Shown here one piece after another: positions 13,085 to 13,134 of a stretch of 13,134 nt of DNA. The stretch's first letter is position 1; every line of letters begins with the position of its first letter. A model generated the notes under the pieces. It saw only the letters and a list, made by a program, of their open reading frames with translations. It was not told the DNA's origin and ran no database searches. Both the position numbers and the translations under genes were made by a program. The stretch lies in assembly GCA_964628195.1 (NCBI GenBank), contig CAZVPF010000064.1:1-13134 (forward strand), written 5' to 3'. The DNA is from CAZVPF01 sp964628195 (GTDB lineage: Bacteria; Planctomycetota; Phycisphaerae; Sedimentisphaerales; Anaerohalosphaeraceae).

Positions 13085-13134
13085 GTCAATTTGCGGGTTA
13101 AAACCAGCCAGTAATTTGCAGGTTAAAACCAGCC
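13085..13134. mobile_element. Probable terminal repeats of an IS21-family insertion sequence (partial, cut by window end)
   Basis: From TGTCA at 13085 there are two direct copies of a 22-bp motif, 13088-13109 and 13113-13134, with a 25-bp period. They differ at one base and share GGTTAAAACCAGCC. IS21-family elements begin with TGT and carry repeated transposase-binding motifs of this kind inside each end, so this looks like an element entering from the right. The istA/istB genes would lie beyond the window, so the family call rests on the terminus alone. Confidence 0.55.

Overview
The window looks like accessory DNA from a Planctomycetota-type bacterium, possibly Phycisphaerae / Sedimentisphaerales. 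This is inferred from protein style only: a large secreted LamG + fibronectin-like + GxGYxYP protein, a malectin module, and a tail-module dialect familiar from planctomycete genomes and prophages. No rRNA or tRNA gene was found, so the placement is tentative.

Layout. (1) 1-567: a minus-strand four-helix-bundle protein of the 23S rRNA intervening-sequence (S23/IVP) family, bracketed by two oppositely oriented arrays of a degenerate 7-bp repeat (CTYCNGG on the left, YCYGRAG on the right). (2) 568-7110: a plus-strand phage tail module. It holds a tail tube-like protein, a tail assembly chaperone with a GGGAAAC slippery site giving a -1 frameshift extension (a lambda gpG/gpGT arrangement), a membrane/lipoprotein-like coiled-coil protein, a 646-aa tape measure protein, two tail-region proteins without a recognised family, a protein with 20 cysteines and a cysteine-rich zinc-ribbon-like protein. 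No capsid, terminase, lysis or integrase gene is visible, so it is the tail part of a prophage, tailocin or gene-transfer-type particle. Several spacers carry more 7-bp arrays, and two carry the same GCGGGC-TTT-GCCCGC hairpin. (3) 7111-8524: an AT-richer stretch with a near-consensus promoter, a 24-codon ORF, a two-gene toxin-antitoxin pair (DUF4258-like toxin, YgiT/MqsA-type zinc-finger antitoxin), inverted repeats and a second promoter. (4) 8525-12783: a secreted carbohydrate-related multidomain protein, apparently split by a one-base frameshift near 11450 into a LamG/Fn3/GxGYxYP part and an amidotransferase-like/malectin part. (5) 12640-13134: a 3' junction with a truncated minus-strand mobile mystery protein A gene and its promoter region, then what looks like the terminal repeats of an IS21-family element at the window edge.

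How it fits together: the tail genes are tightly spaced (ATGA overlap, stop/start gaps of 1 and 10 bases) and form one transcription unit whose promoter lies outside the window. The right half is a mosaic of a TA module, a broken surface or secreted protein gene and mobile-element debris, which points to repeated insertion and decay. The most distinctive signals are the 7-bp repeat arrays, which recur in the tail-region spacers and reach into stop codons, a C-terminus and a ribosome binding site, and the tail chaperone frameshift site.
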